From Guadua angustifolia (Eukaryota > Streptophyta > Magnoliopsida > Poales > Poaceae): a stretch of DNA of 64,000 nt. The notes under the pieces were generated by a model. The model saw only the letters and a program-made list of their open reading frames with translations. It did not search any database and was not told the DNA's origin. Shown here piece after piece: positions 34,560 through 46,344 of this stretch (within the stretch, counting starts at the first letter, position 1; every line of letters begins with the position of its first letter). The stretch is taken from NCBI GenBank assembly GCA_036346375.1, contig JAYEVE010001199.1:186001-250000 (forward strand), written 5' to 3'. Both the position numbers and the translations under genes were made by a program.

Positions 34560-35700
34560 TTACATTCCTTCTACGTATCAGGGTTGTGATTAGGGCTTAG
34601 AGAGATACCAACATTTACATTAAAGTATAATCATGAGGTAAAAAAAAATTAAAGAGTAAATGTGGCTTTGACCATGTCTCCCGAACAATTTCAGTACATA
34701 TGGCGCAAGACGATTCCACATATATATCGAGGTCGGAATGGGATCGGGTGTTTTCACGTCTCATGACTCTTTGAAATTATGTCGATACTTTCACATATTA
34801 TGGGTAACATAGGAGACATCCCTATTTTCTCCAGGAGTCTTAGTTACCACTGTTTAGCTTTCAATTCGCCTCTAACCATCAAATTAATCGTGAATAACCT
34901 ATCCTCCTGACCTCTTTGAAACAAGGGGCGGGAGGAACATATTACTAGTTATATCATTAAGTAATTGCACGAATCTCAAGGCGTTCCTCAAATCAATCAT
35001 ATACTTTATTCAGATAGGTAACTAACTTTGTGTCCCCTTGAAGTTTCGCCTTTTGTAGAGGATTACTCTACTTTCCTATCTAGGACTTTGATACTCATTT
35101 TCCGTCGACAACCTTGCGGAGGAAATATTGGGTTTTCGGGCATTGGATTCTCATAAATGTTTTCATAAATGGCATAGGAAGGTAACTCTAGCGGTTGGTC
35201 TTGGTGGGGGCGTCTATCAAAGATCTAATACATTTTCCCAAGAAATATAAAAAGCAAAGAAAAGCTTCGCCTTGTGATTAGAGTTGTACGCATCATGCAA
35301 GGAATCTTTCTGTCCTTGATGTTAACGCTCTTATGTTGATTGTGGTTCCCGGATCAAAGGCATTTCGAAGGAAGTTGCTCCGCAGATACGATCACTACAC
35401 CCCCATATACCCACACTTTTTAAAGTATGCTATAACGTCATTCTCATTTTGACTAAACCAATATAGAGCTAGATATGTCTGTATCTTAGGGAGTAGAACT
35501 TCCTCAAGGTTGCGCTTGAGCATTTTCTTTTGTAATTGAACCAACTTTTAGAGTGTTCCCTCCTGATTCCTTCCCGTTACAGCTTTAAGGTATCAAAGCT
35601 TTGCCCGCACGGCAAGTTTAGCAGGAAGCTTAGCTACTACTGTACTGTCCCCCTCGTTTCCTTCCACTAGCGTTCATAATGCCTTTTTCCCGGGAAGTTC
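34560..35700. other. Intergenic, no gene recognised
   Basis: I see neither a domain-bearing frame nor paired transposon ends in this stretch. Confidence 0.3.
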
Positions 35701-35717
35701 ACGCTGAACAACTCTCC

Positions 35718-35850
35718 ATTTTTTTTTTTGGAAACGGAGAACGGTAGAAACTCTGCCATACATTAAAGAAGAAAAGGAAATACAATAGACCGTCTGACTG
35801 ACAAAAGCGATTGACCCTCCCAACACAAAAAAAAAGAAAAAAAAACAAAA
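35718..35850 (-). mobile_element. LINE 3' tail, minus strand
   Basis: A poly-T run (about 35719-35730), then GGAAACGGAGAACGGTAGAAA and CTCTGCCATACATTAAAGAAG, corresponds on the minus strand to the common plant LINE ending '...TTTAATG-ATGGCAGAG...' followed by poly-A. No coding part remains, and I could not find a target duplication. Confidence 0.45.
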
Positions 35851-35879
35851 GGATCGTTCCTTGAACAAATCTGGGACTC

Positions 35880-36700
35880 GGCAAGAAGAACCCACGGACT
35901 CAACGTGAACCGCCTGCCACGGACTCTCCCTTTTTAAAAGGATGCAACATGCCGAGTACTTTCGTATCCCCGTTTGCCCCGTGCGTACGTATTTGCTGAT
36001 TGATGGATCATCTTCCCCGGCCCGTAAGTAAGTACGTGCTGATGGATGTGATCATCTTGGCGAGGCACGCGCGCGCGATGGATATCATCCACGCCCGTGA
36101 TCCGCCAGTGCCGTGCCGACGGGGGCCCCGGAGCAGCACGCCCCCGTGAAGTTAGGCAAGGCGGAGCCATGATATTTAGGCAAGGCGGAGCCCTTGAAAC
36201 CCGTGAGAAAACCGCGTAAGGCAAGAAAGAAGGGGTAGGGGACTAGGGAGGCGGAAAGGGAGGCGAGCGGGAGAAGCACGGCCGGAGAAGCCATTTGCAG
36301 GATCAGGGGGACGGACGGAACGCGGCCGGCCGGCGGGGGCTTCAGTGACTGCTCAAGCGGTGGGCCGACGGACGAAGCCAGTGAGCACTGAGCAGGCCTT
36401 ACCTACACACAAAGTTGAAAGGAGTCACAGGTACACTCGTCCCACCCAAACAGTACCACTAATTTCTTTTGAGATCGAGTTGAGAGGAGGAACTCACTTG
36501 TACAGTCATAGTTCCGAGAAAATTTTTACTGTTTTTACGAGGCATAATAAATATATTGAGTTTGTATTAAGATCTATCAAAAATTTAAAAGGTGAAGGTA
36601 CTAAGACATAAGAATTTAAAGATAATTTGATGGTACCTATTGTACTTTCAGAGCTGATAAAAACTCTATGATTCTAATTTACAGATCCGAATATTATAAT
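35880..36700. other. Intergenic with a GC-rich part, no gene recognised
   Basis: The 36060-36340 stretch is GC-rich and contains the near-duplicate AGGCAAGGCGGAGCC twice. Frames on both strands are short and lack domains. It might be a promoter or a captured gene piece, but there is nothing to decide this. Confidence 0.3.
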
Positions 36701-36719
36701 ACTTATCCCTAGTGCTCAC

Positions 36720-37000
36720 TGCTCAGCATAGACAGTCTTTCCACGAAAAAGAATCATTTGTGCAACGGCCAAAATTTGTGGGGCGCCACTAGGTTTCAAA
36801 GATAAAAACGAGGGACTACGTGGTTTATAAAATAAAAACAAGGGGCTTGAAAAGACATTTGCTTGACTGACGCCAACGGCTTGCTGGCTTGAAGTCAACC
36901 AGACAAGGATAAACCTTATCCGAAGTTTAGCCATATCTCAACTCACGCTGGTCATGGAGGAATCGAATGCTGCCTCAGGCTTGTCATGGAGGAAGCCATA
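36720..37000 (+). pseudogene. DUF6490-like gene, upstream region and first codons only
   Basis: From 'ggggcgccact-ggtttcaaa' through CCTTATCCGAAGTTTAGCC to CTCACGCTGGTCATGGAGGA, this matches the upstream region of copies C (38540-38790) and D (44760-44965). The start codon and about seven codons survive (MEESNAA, against MEEANAA in copy C). Then a short repeat of the start region (CTTGTCATGGAGGAAGCC) follows, and the sequence changes to AT-rich repeat. It is a truncated family member. Confidence 0.85.
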
Positions 37001-37029
37001 TCTCAATCACGCTGATTATTTTTGAGTGG

Positions 37030-37610
37030 ATTGAAATTCATCTGTCAGCTTTTAGTAAAACTGTTCTAATTTTTCAAAATTTCTTAGACTTGATTATCAT
37101 CTGAAAATTTTATGAGAATATTGATATGTCAGGACCATCCACAAAAACTTTAAAAATTTCTAACATGGTTTGCACTAATATTTCATTCCTTCAAAATTTG
37201 TGGATCAGTCTTTTATCATGATAGTAGCACTGTCAGAATTTTTTAAAATTTTTATGCTTGATCATCATCTAAAATTTTTATGGTAATATTAGTGATATGT
37301 CAAAACTATCCACAAAAATTTTTAACACTGTTTCGACCATTTTTCACTAGGTTTAATTTTGCCGAGTTTTCAGTAATTTTAGCTAAATTTCGATAATTTT
37401 GGCTGACATTGTTTCGACCATTTTTCACTAGGTTTAATTTTGCTGAGTTTTCAGTAATTTTAGCTAAATTTCGATAATTTTGGCCGAATTTCGGTTCAAA
37501 AATTCCGATTTCAAATTTACTTTTTAATTTTGACCATATTTGTCCAGAATTCCGAGATTTCGCACACCTCCAAAATGTAAACCGAAAACAAAATTTCAAA
37601 TCTTGGCGAA
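37030..37610. repeat. AT-rich interspersed repeat, right-half copy
   Basis: Phrases such as CATCATCTAAAATTTTTATGG and 'caggaccatccacaaaaa' recur in 49430-49660. The ending with repeated 'ccgaatttcgg' palindromic motifs parallels 42915-43100 and 49860-50040. A duplication of 'ttcgaccatttttcactaggtttaatttt' with its neighbours occurs at about 37330 and 37415. It truncates the gene relic on its left. Confidence 0.65.
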
Positions 37611-37906
37611 CGGACTAACCGCAACGTCGTCTTCCTAAATGCTGTGGCTTCGTCGGCGATTGAGGTGGCAAAAAGTTAAGTACAAACGATATGCACCCGC
37701 ATATGCATGTGTGTACATAGTCTAATATAGACAAACATCTATACCTCTAGTCTTACTACCAACTCATATTAGAGTCCATAAATAAGGTTCTCTTATAAAT
37801 TGGTTCCACTCACCTAGCTAAGCAATTTGGTACTAAAGTCCTGTACCCTCAGCTCAACACCCCTTCGACTTCTTCTATTAAAATAATTTTATGAATTAAT
37901 TCTAAT

Positions 37907-38768
37907 AGTAGATGTGCTAGGGGAAGATGTAAATTTTCTACATTTTAGTCTTTTCAGATAGGCCTGATATGCCCTTGGAAATATTCAGTTATCTCCAAAA
38001 CATGAAATAGATCTAAACAAGAAACGATAAAAAAAAATGGAGCAGCAGGGATCCGGGGTATATAAGAATTAGTTTGCAGAATGACTCCTGTAGTTTCTAC
38101 AGCTTTTATTTCCTACAGTCAGCGACCATTCCATCGCTGGTTTCGTTCCGTGGGAGCCTTTTTTTTTCCTAGTTTGATCCTGTTTGTTTCTATTTCTAAT
38201 AATCTCTCTATATATAATGAGGTTTCTTACCATGACTTTATTAAAATTACTCATCTTGCTTAACGCTTCTTTAATTACCTACCTTCGTCACTGTTAGTGC
38301 TCTTTGTAAATAAACTTTTTATCGCAAATTAAATTTCAACCATTGTATATTCAGATTGAACAGTGTTATTCAGATAAAATTAGTATTTTTTGCAAATACA
38401 TTTTTGTTACAAATTAAGTTTTCGTTACAGCATACAGACACATGACCAGTAGTACCTACTGTAAACTAATCCTACGAATGACCATTTTTATTCCGCGCCA
38501 GCACGCATGCCAACGAGGATGAATTCGTGGGGCGGTGCTGCATAAAAACGAGGCGCCACTTTGGCTTCAAAAATTAGAACGGGGCGCCGCTTGGTTCAAA
38601 ATGAAAACAGGGGGCTTGAAATGAAACTTCGCTGGAGTTGACTCAAGACTCAAGAGTCTGAACTGAGTCTCTGACGTCCACGGACTTTACTCGTCTACTC
38701 TTGAAGCCACGGAGACACCTTATCCGAAGTTCCCAGCTAAGTTAGCCATATCTCCACTCACGCTGGTC
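37907..38768 (+). promoter_or_regulatory. Upstream region of copy C, interrupted by a small insertion
   Basis: 37907-38190 matches the relic at 15840-16170, and 38458-38768 matches the upstream region of copy D (44672-44963) and both relics. The text CACCTTATCCGAAGTTCCC and 'agccatat-tccactcacgctggtc' just before the start is conserved in copies C, D and the 36.7 kb relic. This marks it as leader or core promoter. No clear TATA box is seen. Confidence 0.6.
38203..38446 (+). mobile_element. Short Helitron-like insertion in the copy C upstream region
   Basis: The piece is absent from the parallel upstream regions at 16.2 and 44.7 kb. It begins A then TCTCTCTATATATAATG and ends after AAGTTTTCGTTACAG...GACCAG, then T, closely resembling the right end at 33340-33381. 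The final CTRR reads CCAG, so it may be decayed. No target duplication is seen. Confidence 0.4.
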
Positions 38769-39134
38769 ATGGAGGAAGCGAATGCCGCGCGCACTTCGTA
38801 TATTGCCAAAGCCGGAGTCGCCCTGCTCACCGTGAACTCCGCTCTCGCCATCTACCGCTCCGTGGGTGACGCCGGCGCGGTCGCCTTCGTCGTCGTCTCG
38901 TATGGCGCTCTGCTGCTGCTGTTCGCGTGCCTCCGCGCCTTCGAGCGAGCGGCGCCCGGCTCGCCCGCGAGGGAGCAGCTCAAGCGCGCGGTTTGGGCGC
39001 TCTCCACGCTGCTCACCACCATGTTCGCGTGGAAGGTGGCAGCCCTTATGCCGTGGCCGGTGGCCGCCGTCGTTTGGGGCCTTGCCGTGGCCACATCCCT
39101 TGGTGGCTTCTTTGCCTTCTTCGTGCACGCCTGA
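38769..39134 (+). CDS. Small four-TM protein, DUF6490-like (copy C)
   Basis: This intact single-exon gene encodes 121 residues, slightly longer at the N terminus (MEEANAARTSY) than the others. Hydrophobic segments lie at about residues 11-30, 38-56, 72-92 and 95-118. The loop FERAAPGSPAREQLKR carries the positive charge typical of the family. The region 'ALSTLLTTMFAWKVAALMPWP' followed by a GGFFAFF ending places it near copy D. The coding region is GC-rich (strong C/G third positions) within AT-rich DNA, as for many grass genes. The upstream region is duplicated elsewhere in the window. No known function. Confidence 0.88.
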   Translation: MEEANAARTSYIAKAGVALLTVNSALAIYRSVGDAGAVAFVVVSYGALLLLFACLRAFERAAPGSPAREQLKRAVWALSTLLTTMFAWKVAALMPWPVAAVVWGLAVATSLGGFFAFFVHA

Positions 39135-41280
39135 AGCCGTCGACGGACGGAAGGATGTACATGATTATGTGTATGTTACCGTTTCTTGGCGTTGCATAAA
39201 TATTAGGCTCTGCGTGTACATATATCCTGTGATTAGTACTCTAGTAGATGTAAATACTGTTAGTTGTAAATCTGGTAGTATTTCAGTGATCACTGATATG
39301 GTATCATGTGTGCAAGTTACTCCCTTCAATGATAATGTTGAATATGTTGACATGCTGGCTTGGTATCCAACGAATATCCCCAGGCCAGGGGAGAGTAAAA
39401 GAACTAGCTTTGCAGTGCTAGTTTGGACATGTACAATAATTTCTCCCTTAGATTGTCTCTAGACTATGTTATCAACCAACATCACTAGAGAGGACTACTT
39501 CCAATAGTTTATCTCTTACGACTAACACACAAAATAAACACAATAATATTTTATAACTTTTCAGCTGTCGTATACCTGATGTCAATCTCAATGTTTGTTA
39601 AATGGGAATTGTCTATTTGTAAGGAGACAGAAATTAAATTTCTTGAGCACAAGTCATATCTTTTTTTATCTATTGAATAATATTTCATATGAAACATAAA
39701 TCTCACACAAATCAGACGGTCATAGAAATTGACTTAAAGTTATGAAAATTTAGGCGACCTAGAAATAGCAAATTTGTAATTAAATTCACATTCCCACCTT
39801 TCCCTCTCCTTATAAATCACTGCTGTCACTTTCCTTATCTATCCTCACCGTCAATCTCTCCTTGCCTGACCGCCACACATGGCCTGAGCGGAGCTCCATG
39901 ACCTCTCCCTCCCTTGTGACCCCCTCCTTTGCTGCCCTTCTTTTGTGTCTCCCTTCGCCGAGCGTCGTCATCATCATCCTCCCATGTCCCCCTCACCACT
40001 GAGTGTTGTCGCTCTCTCCAACCCTCATTGTCACCCCCACTTCCTCCACCATGCCTGGATAGGAGTGCCACATCTTCTTCCTCCCCTCGTTGACCTCCCC
40101 TAGTGCCTCCCTACCACTGAGTGCCATCACCTCGTTCCCCCCTTCCCGACCATGTTGGCGCCATCCCTTACCTCCTCGTGTGCGGATCCTGTGGAGCAAC
40201 GGTGGGATCTAGTCAAATCTAGTTGAATCCAATGGGATCCAAGTAGTGGCCAGGGCCAGCCCAGGGGCATGGGCAACAAAGTGCGATCGCCTAGGGCCCA
40301 CAAGAGCTAGAGGCCCTAGCCTATATATATATACCTAATGTATAGCCTATGTAGACTCATAGTTAGATGTACAAATCGAAGTACATAAGGATATGGATTT
40401 ATATCATCAACTCCTAAGTAGTCATTAGTAAGAACAAAGAATTAGACCACCAGTAACAATACTGAGAACTTGTCCAAGCCAATCAAAGTGCTCAACTCGA
40501 CAACTCACGCATTTGAAAACACCTGCATTTGGCATGCACAATAGACTAAACGAACGAATACTCGATTACAAGATCGATGGCTAGCCCAACATAACTCGCT
40601 TGCATCTTACTACCTACTAATTAAGCTGAGAGAGAATTTGACAATTGATGGTTCTTTATATATTCGAATTCCTTTTTTAAAGAATACAAAGAAAACATTT
40701 GATTCATGATTGGTAATTTGGATTTCTAGTGCCTATGGTGACCAGTTGGTTGTGTTTGGTGGTGATAGAAAGTTCTTTATCGGTTGAAGGATATGAAGAA
40801 TTTTTGGTTAAAGGTTGATGCTTTGGGCTTTCGATTTTCGGTGATGATTGCTTATTTGTATGTCTTGGCTAACAAAAATCTCATAAAAACATTTGTTTTA
40901 TGTAGTTTCATACTCTAGAATATTTAGAATGCATGAATTTTATAGAAAACAACTCATTTCATATAGCTATATATAAATTTCTTGAGTTTCATACTAAACC
41001 TTAAGTTTTATGTCGTTTGCAACTTGCAATTGAAGTTTAATATGTATATCCTTATTTATACAATGCTATAGTAGGATATCGGTTTTATGAAAATGTTCGT
41101 ACGTGTTATCGATATATATTTGGCTTTGAACATAAAAATACATAGAACTGTCGTAAACATAATTAAAGTATCTAAAATATCGGTTTTTATTGAGAGTCTC
41201 TACTTTTATTTTATCCCAAGCCTCCAAAATGTTAGGAGCGACCTGATAGTGACCGCCCGAATGCCCGATCCAATCAAGCC
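39135..41280. other. Intergenic, no gene recognised
   Basis: The stretch 39795-40200 is strongly C/T-rich on the plus strand (many CCCTCC and CTTCC runs), giving meaningless frames on the minus strand. Near 40245-40320, GGCCAGGGCCAGCCCAGGGG and CCTAGGGCCCAC could be part of a MITE, but ends are not matched. The rest is AT-rich. Confidence 0.3.
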
Positions 41281-41289
41281 CCTATCTCC

Positions 41290-43100
41290 GTCAGGGATAG
41301 AATTTTCGGCGAAATTCGGCCGAAATTCGCCGAATTTTCGGTTTTCGGCCCCCCCCCCCGGATTTATATCTACCGCCAAATTCAAAATGTTAAAAAATTC
41401 GATTTGCTACAGTAACTGCTACAGTAATTTCGGGAAATTTCGTGTTTTGAGTCCGGGTTTTCAAATTTTTTTGGCCGGATTTGAACGGAATGGGTCCAAT
41501 AACCCTTAAAAAAGTCTTGCTACATGAAAATTTGATGAAAAACTAATTTTTTGAGATTTTTTAAACTTCGGGCAGAAACATTGTCAGATTTTTAAAAAAT
41601 TTTACAAGCCTGCTCATCATCTGGAAAAATTATGGTACCATCCCTTGTTGTTTGGGATCATAGACAAAAATTTTCAAAATAATTTAACATCATTTGTTAT
41701 CTTTAAAAAATCAAAAACAGAATGGATATAATTGGGACAGTAAACTTGTTAGATTTTTTAAAATTTTGTCCAGTGTGATCATCATCTAAAAATTTTATGA
41801 CAGATTAATAATTTCCTCAGTACCATTCTATAAAAGTTTCAAAAAATTTCAACCTTATTTGTTTGCTCAATAAAATCTATGAACGCGGTAAGCACTGAAC
41901 TTATGTGCCAAAATCTGCTCGGAACAGTTTTCAGATTTCGGATTTTGATTTATCAGAAAATTCAAATATTTTGTAAACTTTTCGAAAATTTGTTTTTCAA
42001 CTTTATTTCACATAAGGATCCTTATTTAAAATTTTCAGCTCCAAATATTATTCCAGGAATTTATAAAAATTCTGACATTCAGAGTACTAATTTTCAATTC
42101 TCTCTGTTTTTAATTTTTAAATATTCTAAAATAATTTATTAATTTATGAAAGTTTTACTGTAGGTGAATTAATGGCGTTAGAAGATAATATAAAATTTTT
42201 AGCTGGAGATAAGTCATTATTATTTTCATTTAATTCTGACAATACTACTATTTCTAGTCTTGGTGCAATAAATGAGTTTGGATTTTAAGCATCAATGTTG
42301 GATATAACATTTTATCATTTCAAATTGGGATTCAGGTTATTCTCAAGATTATCCATGATTTTCTAATTTTATTTGCTTTAGATTTCATTTTGTTATTCTT
42401 TTATTTCTTGATTATACTTTTTGAAATTTGGATTGTACATATTTATGTTTTGGATTTATCAGGCAACTCAAATATTTTTATAAATTTTTGAAATTTTGTT
42501 TTTCAAATTTATTTGAGCTAAGGATTATTATGTAAAATTTTCAGCTCAAAATATTTCTCCAGGAATTTATAAAAATTCTGACATTCAAAGTACTAGTTTT
42601 CAACTCTCTCTGTGTTTGAATTTTAAAAAATTGCTCACATTTGATCATCATCTGAAATTTTTCCAGATATATCATAAATATGTTAGGAATCTCCATAAAA
42701 AATTTCAAAACTTTCTAACATCGTTTGTACTATTTATCATCCGGTTCAAACTTGTCAATCAACGTTTCATCTACATAGTATCAGTGTTTGAATTTTTTAA
42801 AATTGCACAGATCTGATAATCATCTGAAACTTTTATGAGAACATTTCTAAGTTGTCAGGAACCTACAAAAAAAATTTCAAAATTTTTCGATATCGTTTGA
42901 ACCAATTTTCAGTCAGTTCAATTTGACCGAAATTTCGGGATTTTTCGGCGAATTTCGGGTGATTTTCGGCGAATTTCGGGTAATTTCGGTGGGAATCAAA
43001 CCGGATTTGAATTTTGAAATTTGAATTTTGAATCTCCTCCGGCCGAAATTCCGAAATTTCGTCTGAAATTTCGGATTTCGGGGGTTCACGAAATTTTTGT
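41290..43100. repeat. AT-rich interspersed repeat, near full-length copy (~1.8 kb)
   Basis: The copy opens with repeated 'TTCGGCGAAATTCGGCCG' text and closes with 'CCGAAATTTCGG' text, so both ends have the same palindromic motif. The left half matches 43930-44650 and 48283-48890 (GCTACAGTAATTT, ATCATCTAAAAATTTTATGA, 'aatttcctca'). The right half matches 37030-37600 and 49430-50040 (TTCATCCGGTTCAAACTTGTC). Internal units of about 150-160 bp repeat loosely. It includes an 11-base C run at 41350. No coding domain is found, so it is a non-autonomous repeat. Confidence 0.65.
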
Positions 43101-43929
43101 TCAAACGAAAATTTAATCCTTGATCTCCGTCGTGCTGGGTCACTGCGGTCACTTTCCTCTTCGTTGTCGGCACCTTCCCACCGAGCCAGTCATCCGTCGA
43201 CTCGTCATCTTCGTCTCATCTAGATCATGCCATCGTATGGACCCTACAAACTGCGTGGGGGAGCGGACAGCTCCGCTCCGACAACCCATTCGCTAGTTGC
43301 TTCGTGTCTTCGTGTCTTGCTAGATGTCTGTTGACTCTCTCGTTGTTCTCTTTCCTTGCCTCAGTTTTGGGATGATGTGGCGGAGGTAACGGACGATAAG
43401 ATGTGAAGCGTATAGAACCGGCGAAAACTGTTCGGTTTTTAAGTGTACGTTGTTCGAGATCAAAAATCGTTTGATAAATCAGTTTAACTTAAAAAAACTT
43501 TTAAAATTTTGAAAAAAATTATGCGTTGAAAATTGCTCAAAAACTGTTAAAACATTGTAGTTTTCAACGAAAACCGTTTTTTAAGAATATGCAATTGTCC
43601 TGTTGTTTTTCGTGAAAAATCGTGGTTTCTCGATAAAAAATGAACGGTTTTCTATTTTATTTATTTTTTTCAAATTTTTTATTTTTTAACTTTTCGATTT
43701 CTGACGGTTTTTAAGTGGTTTTTTGAAAAATGGTACTTGGAAGTTGGAACCCTTACCCAAAAAAGGGTGGTGCGCCGTGCGCAGAGAGTAAGTGCAGTTC
43801 AAGTTCTGGGAAATTTCGTGGATGTCGACAGGCGTTCGCGGTGGGAGACTGGGAGACCAGGCACGATTCCTGGTGCAGCTCCCCGGACCCCGCGCATGCA
43901 TGGGGCAGGTAGCACAGGGCTTGTCTGAG
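43101..43929. other. Spacer, no gene recognised
   Basis: Part is AT-rich with repeated AACCGTTTTT/AAAAACGGTT-like motifs (43420-43720), possibly a decayed MITE. The part 43735-43920 is GC-richer and gives only short frames. Confidence 0.3.
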
Positions 43930-44655
43930 GCGGGATTAAAATTTTAACAAAATTCGGTGAAGTTTTAGCGAAATTTTGTATTTCGAGACTGGGCAAATTC
44001 TGGAGTACTGGCCGAATTTAAAATTCTGAAGAAATTTGAATTTGCTACAGTAATTTTAGAAATTTCCGGTTTTGAATCCGGATTTGAAGTTTAAATACCC
44101 GAATTGGACCGGAATTGCATCATTAACACATAATAAGATAATCTTTGATGATAATTTGTGAAAAAATTAATTTTTTTGAGTCATTTTAAAATATCGGTAG
44201 AAACATTGATAGGATTTTATAAAATTGAATTAGTAAGTCATGATATGAAAAGTTTATGGTACCATCTTTAGAAGTCTAGGATCATATAGAATTTTTTTTA
44301 AAATATGTTAACTTCATTTGTTATGTTTTAAAAATAAAAAACAGAATTAGCATAAATGAGGTAGTAACCATGTTGAAATTTTATAAATTTTTTCAAGTTT
44401 GATCATGACCTAGAATTTTTATGATAGATCAGTAATTTCCTCATAAACATTGTGTGCAAGTTTCAAATAATTTCAACCTGTTTTGATTGCTCAATCAAAA
44501 ATTATATACAGTACAAACACGCGCTCTGAAGTCCGAAAACTGCGAAGTAGCACGTTCACATTTTTTGAAAATTTTTTATGGTTGATCATAATCTAAAAAA
44601 TTTATGAGAACATCACTGATGCTTTTTGAAGATGTAAAATTTTTTCTATTTGTAA
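43930..44655. repeat. AT-rich interspersed repeat, left-half copy
   Basis: This copy is nearly identical over about 600 bp to 48283-48890, sharing CATCATTAACACATAATAAG, GGTAGTAACCATGTTG and CACGCGCTCTGAAGTCCG (CTTTGAAG in the other). Its end abuts the upstream region of copy D at about 44660, so it probably replaced or displaced older promoter DNA. Confidence 0.8.
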
Positions 44656-44671
44656 TAATAGTCCCTACTGA

Positions 44672-44963
44672 AAACTAATCCTACGATTAACCATTTTGAC
44701 TCCGCGCCAGCACGAATGCCAACGAGGATGAATTCGTGGGGCGGTGCTGCATAAAAACGAGGCGCCACTTGGTTTCAAAAATTAAACCGAGGCGCCGCTT
44801 GGTTCAAATTTCAAAATGAAAACAGTGGGCTTGAAATGAAACTTCGCTTGACTCAAGAGTCTCTGACCGGAGGCACGGACTTTTAACGTCTACTCTTGAA
44901 GTCACGGAGACACCTTATCCGAAGTTCCCAGCTAAGTTAGCCATAACTCCACTCACGCTGGTC
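44672..44963 (+). promoter_or_regulatory. Upstream region of copy D
   Basis: It is closely similar to 38470-38768 before copy C, including GCCAGCACGAATGCCAACG, 'aacgaggcgccact-ggtttcaaa' and CACCTTATCCGAAGTTCCC. The conservation across three or four copies suggests it was duplicated with the gene. No clear TATA box. Confidence 0.55.
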
Positions 44964-45317
44964 ATGGAGGCCGCTCGGATCGTCATTTTGAGCCTAATCG
45001 TTGTGACGCTCACGTCTGTCGTGGCTGCTTACGGTGCTGCGGAAGGGGATGCTTCCTCGGTAGTGTTCGTGGCCGTCAGCTACGCCGTTCCTGTGCTGCT
45101 CTTCGTGTGCCTCCGAGCCTACGAGCGGGTGCCGCCGGGCGCAGTCGGCCGGAGGGAATGGCTCAAACGCGCCATTTGGTCCCTCTTGACTCTGCTCACC
45201 GTGCAGTTCGCGTGGAAGGTCGCTGGCCCGGTGTCGTGGCCTGCCGCGTTTCTTGTCTGGTTGATGGCTGCTGCCACCACACTCGGCGGATTCCATGCCT
45301 TCTTTCACCGTGCCTAG
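44964..45317 (+). CDS. Small four-TM protein, DUF6490-like (copy D), stop supplied by a MITE
   Basis: This intact single-exon gene encodes 117 residues. Segments lie at about residues 5-25, 32-50, 68-88 and 92-114; a loop with RVPPGAVGRREWLKR follows segment two. Conserved marks are 'LLTLLTVQFAWKVAGPVSWP' and the closing GGFHAFFHRA. The stop TAG at 45315-45317 is the first three bases of a hAT-like MITE. The pre-insertion stop TAG is at 45945-45947 after the second copy of the target duplication, so the protein end is unchanged while the 3' UTR is replaced. It is the closest relative of the 4.1 kb pseudogene. Its first hydrophobic segment differs from the others, lacking the AIYRS motif. Confidence 0.87.
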   Translation: MEAARIVILSLIVVTLTSVVAAYGAAEGDASSVVFVAVSYAVPVLLFVCLRAYERVPPGAVGRREWLKRAIWSLLTLLTVQFAWKVAGPVSWPAAFLVWLMAAATTLGGFHAFFHRA

Positions 45318-45936
45318 GGGTGTAAACAGAGCAGATAATTTCCGACCGATCCGAGTCCGAATTCGTTTAAGATTCGAATCCGAAAAAATGATATCCGGTT
45401 ATATCCGGATTCGAATCCGCCTATCCGAAAAAAATATGGGTTAAGATATGGAAAGAAAATTATCCAATTCGTATCCGATCCGTACCTATATATTCGAGAA
45501 ATATCAGTGTAAATTAGTGAAATAGATATCCGATAACAGATCCGATAAACATAAACATTGTACATCATATAAGTTCATATGTTGATTGAAATTATACTTT
45601 GCTGCATATTATTCTTATGTAGAGGAGACACCTATTACTGAATTTGAAACACTTATATGTCTTGTAGGTTCTAGTAAAGTTTTGTGTACGGTTGATTGAT
45701 CCTAATATGTATGACATATATGGTTTCTGCTTTCACGCATTATCCGACTAACTATTCGTGACCGAGACTAACCGTATCCGGAATGATTTGTATTCGCTCC
45801 GTATTCGCGACTGAAGTAATCCGTATTCGTATTCAAATCCGGCACTGTCCGTATCCGATTCTATATCCGAGAAAAAATTTAGAATAGGATACGGAATGAG
45901 TGAAATTCATCCGTATCCGATCCGTTTGCACCCCTA
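45315..45936. mobile_element. hAT-like MITE in the stop codon of copy D, TSD ACCGTGCC
   Basis: The 622-bp element starts TAGGGGTGTAAAC and ends GTTTGCACCCCTA, a 12/13 inverted match. Exact 8-bp duplications ACCGTGCC stand at 45307-45314 and 45937-45944. The interior is rich in 'ATCCGATCCG' and 'TATCCGGATTCG' repeats on both strands. No transposase is encoded. Confidence 0.96.
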
Positions 45937-46089
45937 ACCGTGCCTAGCAGATGCGGCTGCCGACTAGAAGGCTTATGTCACACATTTTTTTTAAAAAAAA
46001 AAATTGGCTAGTTTACCAACCGATTATGAATACAGAATCATCCCGATACGATTTAAAACCACAACAATAAGTACGATTATCGCGATTTT

Positions 46090-46340
46090 GTTAACCCTGA
46101 GTAGGGTCGTTGCTATCTCTAAAGAAGGCTTGCTTGGATCTATCTAAACCTCTGAATCTGTGTGACCTTTATGTGTTGAGTCTCCCAGGTATATTCCATA
46201 AGATTGATAAAATTCGTCGACATTTTCATTTGGGGTTCACAAAACATTGTACTCGGAACTTTGAATTGGGATTCAAAACACTCAATTTAGATTGAAACCT
46301 TCCGATTATAAAAAAGAGCAGGGATTTCTAACCTTCAATT
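46090..46340 (-). repeat. Fragment of the repeat found at the ends of the inverted duplication
   Basis: 'gagtagggtcgttgctatctc', CTATCTAAACCTCTGAATCTG, TGTGTTGAGTCTCCC and ACATTTTCATTTGGGGTT parallel 59985-60125 and, reversed, 6215-6260. It shows that the outer end of the duplication lies inside a repeat. No gene. Confidence 0.6.
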
Positions 46341-46344
46341 CGAT

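Noticed and set aside
43840..43915. Possible tRNA or SINE head around GGCACGATTCCTGG
   Set aside because: No A box at the proper distance, no tail, and no target duplication.
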